From: JAFGPJ01 sp964439135
Lineage (GTDB): Bacteria > Planctomycetota > Phycisphaerae > Sedimentisphaerales > Anaerobacaceae
DNA length: 16,740 bases
Reading direction: 5' to 3'
Assembly (NCBI GenBank): GCA_964439135.1
Contig: CAYTNN010000089.1
Span: forward strand, 1-16,740
The position numbers and the translations under genes were made by a program. Numbering within the stretch: position 1 is the stretch's first letter; every line of letters starts with the position of its first letter. The notes under the pieces are model-generated. The model was given only the letters and a program-made list of their open reading frames with translations. It was not told the DNA's origin and made no database searches. This document shows, in pieces, positions 1-6,885 of this stretch.

Positions 1-465
1 CAGCAGTTTCTCGGCGGCGGCGAGTTGATATTCGTTGGAGCTGACAATAATCTCGTTGACTGCCTCGGCCTGGGCCAGATCGAGCTTGCTGTTCAGATAT
101 GCCCTGGCGGTGAATTCGCCCGGCTCGGCGATTCGAAGGGCTCTATCCAGCAGATTGCTCACCAGGGCCTCGGTTACGGTGGAATTTGTATAAGCGTGAA
201 TCTCGGCAACGTCATCGCCGGTATAAGAATGCGGTGCTATGAACAAGTACAATTGTGCATCGATTTTAAGTTCGTCATCGATAGCTAAAGAGCCGGAGAG
301 TACCCCACCGTGGCCGCTTCGCGATTCGATTGGCGGGCTGAATATTTGCCTGCATACTTCGATTGTGTCCGGCCCGGTAATGCGAACGATTACTCTTCGA
401 TCTGAGGTCGGAGAACTGACAGCCACGATGGTGTCATGTAGTTCGTACATTCGGTGCTTCGGCAT
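1..465 (-). CDS. mnmE: MnmE (TrmE) tRNA modification GTPase, N-terminal part, cut by window edge
   Basis: MnmE works with MnmG to place the 5-(carboxymethyl)aminomethyl group on wobble U34 of certain tRNAs; its N-terminal domain binds a formyl-tetrahydrofolate cofactor. I translated the minus strand from 465 to base 1: 155 codons with no stop. Recognisable family stretches are DTIVAV (residues 11-16), HSYTGDDVAEIH (about 79-90), and PGEFTARAYLNSKLDLAQAEAV (about 116-137). The GTPase domain lies outside the window. Two conserved motifs are changed: the usual PPGRGGVG reads SPTSDRRV, and the usual GHGG after E-I reads HAYTNS. ATG at 465 is used; an in-frame ATG at 450 gives a more typical start (MYELHDTIV), and neither has a strong Shine-Dalgarno. 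It begins 16 bases after the yidC stop, so the two are probably co-transcribed, as in many bacteria. Identity is confident despite the divergence. Confidence 0.9.
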   Translation of the reverse strand, partial: MPKHRMYELHDTIVAVSSPTSDRRVIVRITGPDTIEVCRQIFSPPIESRSGHGGVLSGSLAIDDELKIDAQLYLFIAPHSYTGDDVAEIHAYTNSTVTEALVSNLLDRALRIAEPGEFTARAYLNSKLDLAQAEAVNEIIVSSNEYQLAAAEKLL

Positions 466-481
466 CGTCTTTGCGGGAGCA

Positions 482-2461
482 TTACATATTTCTGAAGAAC
501 GGCTTGGGTTTCTTCTTTTTGATTTTTCCGCCGGCCTTGCTCGTCGTGGCGACCAGACCCTGAGACTCGGCCTGTTCTTTTTCCCGGATGTGCTTGCGAA
601 TTACGTACTGCTCTATGACGCCGGCAAAAGTGCTTGCCATAATGTAAAGGTTTACGCCGGACGGGGCCTTGTATAGCATCAGCGGGAAGAGCAGCGGCAT
701 CATGATCTTCATCATTTTCTGCTGCTGAGCCATTTGCGGATTCGTCGAGGCATTTGCCTGGGACGGCATAAGCTGCTGTTGCAGGTAAAACGCCACGCCC
801 ATCATGAGCGGCAGCAGGTTCAGCGATTCTATCTTCCAGCCTAACAGGGGCACGGTTAAAGTTGAGAATCTAACCAGGGCATCAGGGACCGAAAGGTCGG
901 TAATCCAGAACGGCAGAAAAGCGGCGCCTCGCAAATCGATACTGGCGTATACCGCGCTCCACAGAGCGATCCAGATGGGCATCTGTACCAGCATCGGCAG
1001 AAAGCCCATAATCGGCGATGCTCCCTGCTCCCGGTAGAGCGCCATCATCTGTTTGTTCATTTCGGTTTTGTTGTTGGCGTACTTCTTCTTTATCTCTTCG
1101 GCTTTCGGGGCGAGCGTGCCCATCTTGCTCATCGAGATCTGGCTCTTTTTGGTAATCGGATGCATGACGAGCCGCATCAGGAAAACCAATATGATGATGA
1201 CTACGCCGTAATTGGGGATAAAGCCGTACATCCATTTCATCAGCGCCAGTATCCCGAACGCCAGCGGGCTGATAATCTTTGCCGGGCAGCAGCAGCCCAT
1301 AAAGTCTATCGTTTGGAGAAAGCCGAGCGTTCGATACATCTCGTTTTTATCGAAAAGACTCTTATCCTTGGGTCCTATGTAGAGTTGGAAGTTATATGTC
1401 TTCGAGCTGTCGGCCTGACCGGTTGCCGCCAAAGTGCGTGTAGCAGCAGTTAAATCCATGCCTAACATCTCGTCGCCGGTGTCGGCTTTAACATCGCCGT
1501 CAGGATTATAAAATCGGCCTGTTTTGCTTGTTATCCAGTCGCAATAGTCTTTGCCTTCGTCCGGGCGCGGCACTAAGATTGCCGCGAAATACTTATTGAC
1601 GGCGGCAATCCAGAGGAAATTACCGCCGGGTTGAGAAAGCTGTCTATCATCGAGGCTTTTAGCCTTGGAGAGCTTCTTCTTATCGAGCTTTACGCTGCTA
1701 ATTTGGCCCTTCGAATCTCTAAAGGCGGCTACAACGTTTCTCATATCGGTTCTGATGGCTTCTCTGCCAAGTCCGCTTGGGCCGGCCATATTCAAGCGTA
1801 CTTTCTGCTCGGTATTTACCAGATTTTCAACGGTAACATCGCAATCGAGAAGATAGCTGTCCCGGCTGATTTTATAAATCTTGGTCAGCTTCAGAGCCGG
1901 CTGGCCGGTATCTTCACGTTTAATAATCGCTTCGAAACGGGCGGTCTGCGAGCCGTCATCTGTGGTTTTGGCGTCGAAGCTCTTCCAATCGAGCCTGTTC
2001 AGGGGCAGTTGTAACTCTTGCTGGACAAAAACAAGGTTCGTATTTGCCATTGCCAGAATTTCGCTGCCGTCCCTTTCCGGGATGGGCGATATAATGACCA
2101 ATGGCTGAGGATCCTTGTAATCGCGGTCATCGAACTCGCTGAAAGCCGCTTTTCTGATTGCAGCACCTTTGGAGCTTAACTCCAATTGATATTTGTAGCC
2201 GCTCTTGGGATCGACAGAGCCTAATGTAATTGTACTGGCTGATGCATTATCGGCGCCGAAGGTAATTGAATCGACCGCTTCCAAATTTTCGGTGTTCGAT
2301 ACAGTCACCTCTGGTATTTTTGTCTCTTGATTGGCTGCTACATTCTGCAGGAGGATAATGCTCCGTCCGGTTTGCGATGAATCATCAAAAAAACCGGACT
2401 CGACGACAAGCCAGCCGCAGAATAGGCAAAATCCAGCTACAACCAAAATCAAATATCGCAT
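482..2461 (-). CDS. yidC: YidC membrane protein insertase (Oxa1 family, large Gram-negative form)
   Basis: YidC inserts and folds inner-membrane proteins, alone or with SecYEG. At 659 residues it is longer than E. coli YidC (548). An N-terminal membrane segment (about residues 2-22) is followed by a long beta-rich periplasmic region (about 60-370), then the conserved Oxa1 core with several membrane helices (about 396-635). The hydrophilic-groove arginine sits in FLMRLVMHP (R430). The cytoplasmic loop SKMGTLAPKAEEIKKKYA and the motif GFLPMLVQMPIWIALW are typical of the family, as is the lysine-rich tail (GGKIKKKKPKP). A triple cysteine (390-392) lies just before the first core helix. GAGAG lies 7 bases before the ATG. 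Downstream is mnmE; upstream, where rnpA is usual, lies a metallophosphoesterase gene, separated by 75 bases that contain a heptamer array. Confidence 0.96.
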   Translation of the reverse strand: MRYLILVVAGFCLFCGWLVVESGFFDDSSQTGRSIILLQNVAANQETKIPEVTVSNTENLEAVDSITFGADNASASTITLGSVDPKSGYKYQLELSSKGAAIRKAAFSEFDDRDYKDPQPLVIISPIPERDGSEILAMANTNLVFVQQELQLPLNRLDWKSFDAKTTDDGSQTARFEAIIKREDTGQPALKLTKIYKISRDSYLLDCDVTVENLVNTEQKVRLNMAGPSGLGREAIRTDMRNVVAAFRDSKGQISSVKLDKKKLSKAKSLDDRQLSQPGGNFLWIAAVNKYFAAILVPRPDEGKDYCDWITSKTGRFYNPDGDVKADTGDEMLGMDLTAATRTLAATGQADSSKTYNFQLYIGPKDKSLFDKNEMYRTLGFLQTIDFMGCCCPAKIISPLAFGILALMKWMYGFIPNYGVVIIILVFLMRLVMHPITKKSQISMSKMGTLAPKAEEIKKKYANNKTEMNKQMMALYREQGASPIMGFLPMLVQMPIWIALWSAVYASIDLRGAAFLPFWITDLSVPDALVRFSTLTVPLLGWKIESLNLLPLMMGVAFYLQQQLMPSQANASTNPQMAQQQKMMKIMMPLLFPLMLYKAPSGVNLYIMASTFAGVIEQYVIRKHIREKEQAESQGLVATTSKAGGKIKKKKPKPFFRNM

Positions 2462-2500
2462 ATCTCATCTCTCAGAGTAAATAGAGGCTTAGTTTTTTAC

Positions 2501-2535
2501 AATAATCAATAATCAATAGTAAATAATCAATTTCT
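2501..2535. repeat. Tandem AT-rich heptamer array upstream of yidC
   Basis: Read on the plus strand in 7-base steps: AATAATC, AATAATC, AATAGTA, AATAATC, then a degraded AATTTCT. This is four clear units and one poor one, 35 bases in all. It fills about half of the 75-base gap between the metallophosphoesterase stop and the yidC start, ending next to the former. The length and period match the arrays at 7906-7940, 10282-10316 and 11856-11890, but the unit sequence differs. A role in yidC expression is possible but not shown. Confidence 0.75.
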
Positions 2536-2536
2536 T

Positions 2537-3313
2537 CTATCTTCCGCTCTGTAGTCGCTCTGCATGAAAGTTGTCTAATTCTTTGATTGCCAGTATCTTT
2601 TTCATTGTGGATTCGAAATCGTATTCGAGCCGTACAAAATGCACTTCATTCTCTTTTACATACACATAGCTTGCCCGGTTGTCCTTATCTCTTGGCTGTC
2701 CGGTAGAGCCGATATTAATAATAGCCTTCTCGGTATCGATAATCGGATAGACGTTACTAAGCTCCGCCGGGAGGTAGAAGTCGGGCTCATCGAGAAAGAC
2801 GCCGGGCATATGAGTATGGCCTACAAAGCAGATGTGCTTGACACGCTCGAACAGCAGCCGAACCTTCAGCGGATTGGTGTAAACATCGTCAGGAAAGATA
2901 TATTCGTTGATCGGTCTTCTTGGCGAGGCGTGAACAAAATCTATTGTTGCCGGGCTTGTTCCAGCTTTAGTTTTAAGGGTTCGTCTCATCGGCAGCTTGC
3001 CCAAAAAGTTCCAGCGTTTGTCTCGATCCTGCTTTTCTTCTTCCGACTCAAGAACCTCCCGGGTCCAGAAGCTTGCCTGTTCTGCCCCATAATTGAAATT
3101 TGTCGGCTCATAAAAGACGGCGTAATCATGGTTGCCCAGAACGCACCACTTAGTCTTCTCGATAATGAGATCGAGGCATTCCTTGGGATTTGGCCCGTAG
3201 CCGACCACATCGCCGAGGCAATAAATCGTCTTTATGCCCCTCTTCTCAATATCAGCCAGAACCGTAGTTAAAGCTTCGAGATTTGAATGTATATCGCTTA
3301 GTATCGCAAACAT
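2537..3313 (-). CDS. Calcineurin-like metallophosphoesterase (YfcE/diadenosine-tetraphosphatase-like superfamily)
   Basis: A 258-residue cytosolic protein with the full two-metal phosphoesterase signature: DIH (D7, H9), GDVVGYGP (D35), GNHD (N61, H62), H128 in VHAS, and GHTH (H166, H168). The N-terminal layout with GDVVGYGPNP is that of a widespread group of small bacterial phosphodiesterases/phosphatases; the substrate cannot be read from sequence. There is no signal peptide or membrane segment. The start is well supported: AAGGA lies 5 bases before the ATG. It is the first gene of a minus-strand set followed by yidC and mnmE, and it diverges from lptB across 197 bases. Its place upstream of yidC, where rnpA is usual, is unusual. 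Fold and metal chemistry are confident; cellular role is not. Confidence 0.88.
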   Translation of the reverse strand: MFAILSDIHSNLEALTTVLADIEKRGIKTIYCLGDVVGYGPNPKECLDLIIEKTKWCVLGNHDYAVFYEPTNFNYGAEQASFWTREVLESEEEKQDRDKRWNFLGKLPMRRTLKTKAGTSPATIDFVHASPRRPINEYIFPDDVYTNPLKVRLLFERVKHICFVGHTHMPGVFLDEPDFYLPAELSNVYPIIDTEKAIINIGSTGQPRDKDNRASYVYVKENEVHFVRLEYDFESTMKKILAIKELDNFHAERLQSGR

Positions 3314-3510
3314 ACACGTCCTTAACTAAATCAAAATTACTCTTTTTTATAAGAGAAACTACTTAATAGCAGAAAAATCATAAAAATGCCAGAATATTTA
3401 TTAGCTTTTCTCATATTCGGCTCTGAGGTTCACGAGATGTGTTATTTGTTTGCTTTAGCGGTTAGTATTGTTATAATGCCGAATTGCGATATTCTATATG
3501 AGATACTAAA
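3314..3510. other. Divergent intergenic region between metallophosphoesterase and lptB
   Basis: AT-rich 197-base region that must carry promoters in both directions. On the plus strand a good -10 is seen (separate entry). On the minus side, AAGGA (complement of 3319-3323) is the ribosome binding site of the phosphoesterase. A 5-bp inverted repeat, CTCTT...AAGAG with a 6-base spacer, lies near 3341-3356. No open frame of note. Confidence 0.6.
3450..3477 (+). promoter_or_regulatory. Candidate sigma-70-type promoter for lptB
   Basis: A perfect TATAAT at 3472-3477 is preceded at 16 bases by TTGCTT (3450-3455), which matches the first three bases of the -35 consensus. Transcription would begin about 3484, giving a leader of roughly 27 bases before the lptB ATG. 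The -10 is convincing by sequence; the -35 is weak. Confidence 0.5.
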
Positions 3511-4260
3511 ATGGTAGACATGACTCTTTTTGAAACTTGCGGACTGGTAAAGAAATATTCCGGCAGGATCGTTGTTAACGAAGTATCGATTACGATTGAC
3601 CGGCAGACTATTGTCGGGCTTTTGGGCCGGAACGGAGCCGGCAAGACCACCTCCTTTAGAATGATTATGGGGATGATTACCCCGAACAGCGGCTCGGTGC
3701 TCTTTGAGGGCCGGGATATCACGAAGCTGCCGATGTACAAACGCGCCCGCCTGGGGATTGGATATTTGTCGCAGGAGCCCAGTATCTTTCAGCGGCTCAG
3801 CGTTCGTGATAATCTCCTTGCGATTCTGGAAACGATGTCCATCGGCAGGGCCGAGCGTCATAAGAGGGTGGATATGCTTATCGAACGTTTTTCGCTGACG
3901 GAAGTCGCCCGCAGCCATGGCAGATTCCTTTCCGGCGGTGAGCGCAGAAAACTCGAAATCGCCCGGGCCATGGTAACAAATCCTTCACTGATTCTTCTGG
4001 ATGAGCCATTTAGCGGCGTCGATCCTATTGCCGTGCAGGATCTACAGGAAGAAATCCGGCAGCTCGTCGCTTCAGGCGTGAGCATCCTCGTGACCGACCA
4101 TAATGTTGAAAGGACCCTTGAGGTCGTCGATAAGGCTTATATAATCGACCACGGCAAAGTCATAGGAGCCGGTCCGCCCGCTGAGATTATCAAAAACGAA
4201 GTTGTCATAAGCTCTTATCTCGGCAATACATTTGATGGCGACGAATTCGACGATATATAG
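3511..4260 (+). CDS. lptB: LptB, ATP-binding subunit of the lipopolysaccharide export ABC transporter
   Basis: LptB powers LptFG to extract lipopolysaccharide from the inner membrane and push it across the LptA bridge. The 249-residue protein is a single ABC domain: Walker A GRNGAGKT (39-46), Q-loop YLSQEP (Q88), signature LSGGERRKLEIARA (from 140), Walker B LILLDEP (160-166), D-loop, and switch H197 in VTDHNV. The stretches GYLSQEPSIFQRLSVRDN and LLDEPFSGVDPIAV are the LptB form rather than the closely related branched amino-acid LivF/LivG form. The C-terminal tail is acidic (DGDEFDDI). ATG at 3511 has GAGAT upstream; an ATG at 3520 is also in frame. The usual neighbours lptA and lptC are not beside it, and def follows after 89 bases. 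Identity is strong; an LPS-like substrate in this organism is inferred. Confidence 0.92.
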   Translation: MVDMTLFETCGLVKKYSGRIVVNEVSITIDRQTIVGLLGRNGAGKTTSFRMIMGMITPNSGSVLFEGRDITKLPMYKRARLGIGYLSQEPSIFQRLSVRDNLLAILETMSIGRAERHKRVDMLIERFSLTEVARSHGRFLSGGERRKLEIARAMVTNPSLILLDEPFSGVDPIAVQDLQEEIRQLVASGVSILVTDHNVERTLEVVDKAYIIDHGKVIGAGPPAEIIKNEVVISSYLGNTFDGDEFDDI

Positions 4261-4349
4261 TGTAAGGCAGGAATTGTGAATATAATTGCCAATTGCAGGC
4301 CGCGAAAATTAAAAGGTAGCTTATATCTGGTTAATGTGGGATAGGGAAA

Positions 4350-4862
4350 ATGATGGATATTGATAAATGTCACATTACACATTACCCGGCCGCTGTTTTG
4401 GGTGCTAAGGCCGAGCCGGTCGAAGAAATCAATGATAATATCCGTCAGTTCGTGGATAAGATGATCGATATCATGCTTAAAAACAAGGGCGTCGGTCTGG
4501 CTGCTCCACAGGTGGGCGTGTCGCTGCGGCTTTTCATTATCTCTCTGGACGGCAGCAGAGAAAATGTAAAAGCGTACGTTAATCCGACAATAACACCGAT
4601 CGGCGAACTCGAAGGGATTGACGAAGGCTGCCTTTCGGTGCCGGGTATCTATACGAAGATACGAAGATACAAGAAATGTGAAGTGACTGCGACCGACCTC
4701 GACGGCAACGAATTCACCGACCAGGGCGAAGGACTCTACGCCAGGGCAATGCAGCACGAGTACGACCATATTGAAGGAATCACCATCGTAAATCGTATGG
4801 CTCAGACCGCCAGAATCGTGCATCGAAGGCAACTTAAAAAACTCGAAGATCATCGCGAGTAA
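4350..4862 (+). CDS. def: Peptide deformylase
   Basis: This enzyme removes the formyl group from the N-terminal methionine of new proteins. It is a metal-dependent (usually Fe2+) hydrolase of normal size (170 residues). All three motifs are intact: GVGLAAPQVG (47-56), EGCLSVPG (92-99, metal ligand C94) and QHEYDH (135-140, ligands H136 and H140, catalytic E137). The start has two adjacent ATG codons (4350, 4353) with AGGGA just upstream; spacing favours the second slightly. A small 8-base tandem repeat (ATACGAAG twice plus a partial copy, 4651-4672) lies just after motif 2 and encodes part of YTKIRRYKK. def is followed 35 bases later by fmt, the classic pairing of formyl removal and addition. 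Confidence 0.96.
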   Translation: MMDIDKCHITHYPAAVLGAKAEPVEEINDNIRQFVDKMIDIMLKNKGVGLAAPQVGVSLRLFIISLDGSRENVKAYVNPTITPIGELEGIDEGCLSVPGIYTKIRRYKKCEVTATDLDGNEFTDQGEGLYARAMQHEYDHIEGITIVNRMAQTARIVHRRQLKKLEDHRE

Positions 4863-4897
4863 TAAGAGCCCTCTACTCCTCTTGTCCAGGATGAGCA

Positions 4898-5875
4898 ATG
4901 AAAATCGTATATCTCGGCAGTGGTGAATTTGGCGTTGAATGCCTGGATGCTCTGAGCATCTCGGAGCATGATTTGCGATTTATCGTTACACAGCCACCCA
5001 ATCCCGCCGGTCGAGGCAGAAAGCCCCACCCAACGCCGGTAGCCCGCTGGGCGGATATGCATTCGATACCTTTTATCGAGATAGATGATGTAAACACCGC
5101 CGAGATCGTCGAAAAGATAGCCGGTCATGAACCGGATCTGATTGTGGTAATTGCGTTCGGCCAAAAGATCGGTAATGAATTGGCTAATCTGCCGCCGAAA
5201 GGCTCTATCAATGTCCACTCGTCTTTGCTTCCGAAATACCGCGGAGCCGCACCGATAAACTGGGCGATAATTAACGGCGAAAGCACGACTGGCATCAGCA
5301 TAATTACATTGTCCGAAAGAATGGACGCCGGCCAAATCCTGGCTCAATCGCAGACCGATATCGCAGCCGATGAAACAGCTGGCCAGTTGCATGACAGGCT
5401 GGCGAAAATGGCGGCGCCTCTGCTGCTCAATACAATCGCCCAAATCGCCGACGGCTCAGCAGTTTATATCGAGCAGGACCATGATAAAGCGAGTCTCGCT
5501 CCGAAGCTGAGAAAATCTGATGGTTTTCTGGACTTTGCCGAGCCGGCGGAGGTTCTGGTAAGAAAAATCCGCGGCTTTTGGCCTTGGCCCGGCGCTTCGG
5601 TCAATTATGTTTCACAGAAAACCGGAAAGTCGATACGAGTTGCTATTGCCGGAGCAGAGGTCGTAGGGGCAACCCTGTGTGGTTGCCCAGGGCGGGCTGA
5701 ACCAACCCTGATTTCGCCCGGAACGTTCGATGAAAACTTAAACGTCATATGCGGCCAAGATGCCTTGAAGATTGTGCGAATTAAACCGGCAGGCTCGGCG
5801 CTGATGGACTTCAAAGATTTCGCAAACGGCCGGCAAACACAAGCTAATGATTCGTTGATCCAGATAGATATGTGA
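4898..5875 (+). CDS. fmt: Methionyl-tRNA formyltransferase
   Basis: Fmt transfers a formyl group from 10-formyl-tetrahydrofolate to initiator Met-tRNA. At 325 residues the protein is of usual length. The N-terminal hydrolase domain has QPPNPAGRGRK (32-42), the signature SLLPKYRGAAPINWAI (109-124), and the catalytic set N105, H107 and D143 (RMDAGQIL). The C-terminal tRNA-binding domain starts near 205 (FLDFAEPAE...IRGFWPWPGA). In that domain, residues 257-271 (GATLCGCPGRAEPTL) look like an insertion encoded by a palindromic element; the family sequence resumes at PGTFDEN. AGGA lies 6 bases before the ATG. The next gene starts 15 bases downstream with its own strong ribosome binding site, so def-fmt-5891 gene probably form one transcript. 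Confidence 0.96.
   Translation: MKIVYLGSGEFGVECLDALSISEHDLRFIVTQPPNPAGRGRKPHPTPVARWADMHSIPFIEIDDVNTAEIVEKIAGHEPDLIVVIAFGQKIGNELANLPPKGSINVHSSLLPKYRGAAPINWAIINGESTTGISIITLSERMDAGQILAQSQTDIAADETAGQLHDRLAKMAAPLLLNTIAQIADGSAVYIEQDHDKASLAPKLRKSDGFLDFAEPAEVLVRKIRGFWPWPGASVNYVSQKTGKSIRVAIAGAEVVGATLCGCPGRAEPTLISPGTFDENLNVICGQDALKIVRIKPAGSALMDFKDFANGRQTQANDSLIQIDM
5666..5710 (+). repeat. Palindromic element embedded in frame inside fmt
   Basis: A perfect 8-bp inverted repeat, GGGCAACC (5667-5674) and GGTTGCCC (5681-5688), encloses the loop CTGTGT. The segment also carries a direct repeat of CAACCCTG (5670-5677 and 5703-5710) and a weaker pairing CAGGG/CCCTG (5688-5692/5706-5710). It spans about 45 bases, exactly 15 codons, and encodes a Cys/Gly/Pro-rich stretch not expected in Fmt. 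The form resembles dispersed palindromic repeats inserted in coding genes (as with Rickettsia palindromic elements). Exact ends are my estimate. Confidence 0.65.
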
Positions 5876-5883
5876 AGGAAGGA
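5876..5883 (+). promoter_or_regulatory. Strong Shine-Dalgarno that decides a TTG start
   Basis: AGGAAGGA directly follows the fmt TGA stop and lies 7 bases before TTG at 5891. The next in-frame Met codon of that frame is far inside the gene (residue 152), so this site supports the TTG start and suggests coupling to fmt translation. Confidence 0.7.
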
Positions 5884-5890
5884 TCTATCT

Positions 5891-6817
5891 TTGAGATACA
5901 ATACTTACCATTACAGAAAAGGTGCTTCATGTGTTGTGTTAAGCTTATTCTTTCTTGGTGTCCTATGCCTTCTTCTGGTGCTTGTGCTGCGGTCTTGTCC
6001 GTTTTATGTTCGAGATACCTCTCCACCTGATCTTAGCAATTGTACACGTCTTGAGATTCGGTATCTGCCTTCAACGCTGGGATACTTCTTCGTTGGTCAG
6101 GACGTGGATAATCTACTCAGTTCGAGCGAAAAGCAGTATATACAGTCTTTTGAGACTTTTTTGATAACCGATCCAAGGTGCATCGAGGCCTTTTCGCACG
6201 ATATTAGCCAGGGAACCTTATATAATATCCTACATGGTACGCCGGACGTTGCGAAATCTGTTCATATCGCTTGCTACCATAAAGACAAGCATATTGTGTC
6301 CTTCACTGTCTACGTTCATTCTATAGCAACCGATAGCAAGAGTATGTTCAAGTACCCACCAGGCTTGCCAAATCTGGATATAATCGAACCACCGGAGATA
6401 CAGCCGTTTAAGCTGCGTAGCGATTGTGCATGGAACATAGTAAGACTATATACTGCAGGTCCTTTAGATCGTAGGGATATCAACTCATACCAGGAACCCA
6501 ATCAATGGTGTGATACCATCATGTGGAACAGAGACAATTCTTCTTACGTCAGCGATGAAGAAATGAGGGACACTTTCAAATGTCCTGCCGCAGGCGAAGG
6601 CAAATCCCATTATGCCTTGAATCCAAATTGCAAGCCGGATTCTCCACCGGATACCGTTTTTTTGTTCGAGACCAAAGCCGGCTGGAATCAGCACGGCGGG
6701 CCGGAATTGTTTAATTTCGACAACCACGACCCGAAGGGTGGTTGCGTCCTCTTAAACAACCATAAGGTCAAGTTTATTCGCACGAAAGAAGAACTCCAGC
6801 AACTTCGATGGAAATAG
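5891..6817 (+). CDS. Membrane-anchored protein with a C-terminal H-X9-DG-like domain (H-X9-NN variant), function unknown
   Basis: A 308-residue protein starting at TTG. One hydrophobic segment (about 12-33) follows a short basic N-terminus, so the body is probably outside the cytoplasm. There is no prepilin cleavage site (no Gly-Phe-Thr-Leu-Ile-Glu type motif). Residues 50-220 are not recognised. The C-terminus (about 228-308) resembles the planctomycete domain found at the end of prepilin-like DUF1559 and related proteins: FKCPAA, HYALNP, DTVFLFETKAGWNQHGGPEL, then a histidine (H279) and, exactly nine residues later, N289-N290 where DG is usual, followed by HKVKFI and a typical LRWK end. Nine cysteines occur in all, seven of them after the hydrophobic segment (two of these in the C-terminal domain). 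Placed between fmt and rsmB, which are often adjacent. Family assignment of the C-terminus is by memory of the motif and should be taken as probable. Confidence 0.72.
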   Translation: MRYNTYHYRKGASCVVLSLFFLGVLCLLLVLVLRSCPFYVRDTSPPDLSNCTRLEIRYLPSTLGYFFVGQDVDNLLSSSEKQYIQSFETFLITDPRCIEAFSHDISQGTLYNILHGTPDVAKSVHIACYHKDKHIVSFTVYVHSIATDSKSMFKYPPGLPNLDIIEPPEIQPFKLRSDCAWNIVRLYTAGPLDRRDINSYQEPNQWCDTIMWNRDNSSYVSDEEMRDTFKCPAAGEGKSHYALNPNCKPDSPPDTVFLFETKAGWNQHGGPELFNFDNHDPKGGCVLLNNHKVKFIRTKEELQQLRWK

Positions 6818-6830
6818 TGTCGTGTGGCAG

Positions 6831-6849
6831 CCTCAAGCTCTGCTTGGGG
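6831..6849 (+). other. Hairpin in the leader of rsmB
   Basis: CCTCAAGC and GCTTGGGG pair as an 8-bp stem (one G-T pair) around the 3-base loop TCT. It lies in the 68-base gap between the preceding gene and rsmB, 14 bases after a stop codon. No T-run follows, so it is not a canonical Rho-independent terminator. It may be another dispersed palindrome, a processing site or an RNA-stability element. Confidence 0.5.
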
Positions 6850-6885
6850 ATGGCTAGGAGAGTTGTGGGGATACACAGGTAGAAT

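Noticed and set aside
239..676. Plus-strand open frame of 145 codons near the left edge
   Set aside because: It overlaps the start of mnmE and end of yidC on the other strand, both recognisable.
2639..3271. Plus-strand open frame of 210 codons opposite the phosphoesterase
   Set aside because: The minus-strand gene has the complete metal-binding signature and a good ribosome binding site; the plus frame is a shadow.
4215..4898. Minus-strand open frame of 227 codons over def
   Set aside because: It lies opposite def, which has all three deformylase motifs; the antisense product has no recognisable family features.
4850..5443. Minus-strand open frame of 197 codons over fmt
   Set aside because: Antisense shadow of a clear Fmt hydrolase domain.
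5667..5688. fmt hairpin as a transcription terminator
   Set aside because: It is inside the coding region and lacks a following T-run.
5891..6817. Recent horizontal transfer of the H-X9-NN gene judged by base composition
   Set aside because: Sampled lines ranged from about 38 to 48 percent G+C, not clearly different from neighbours, so composition does not support it.
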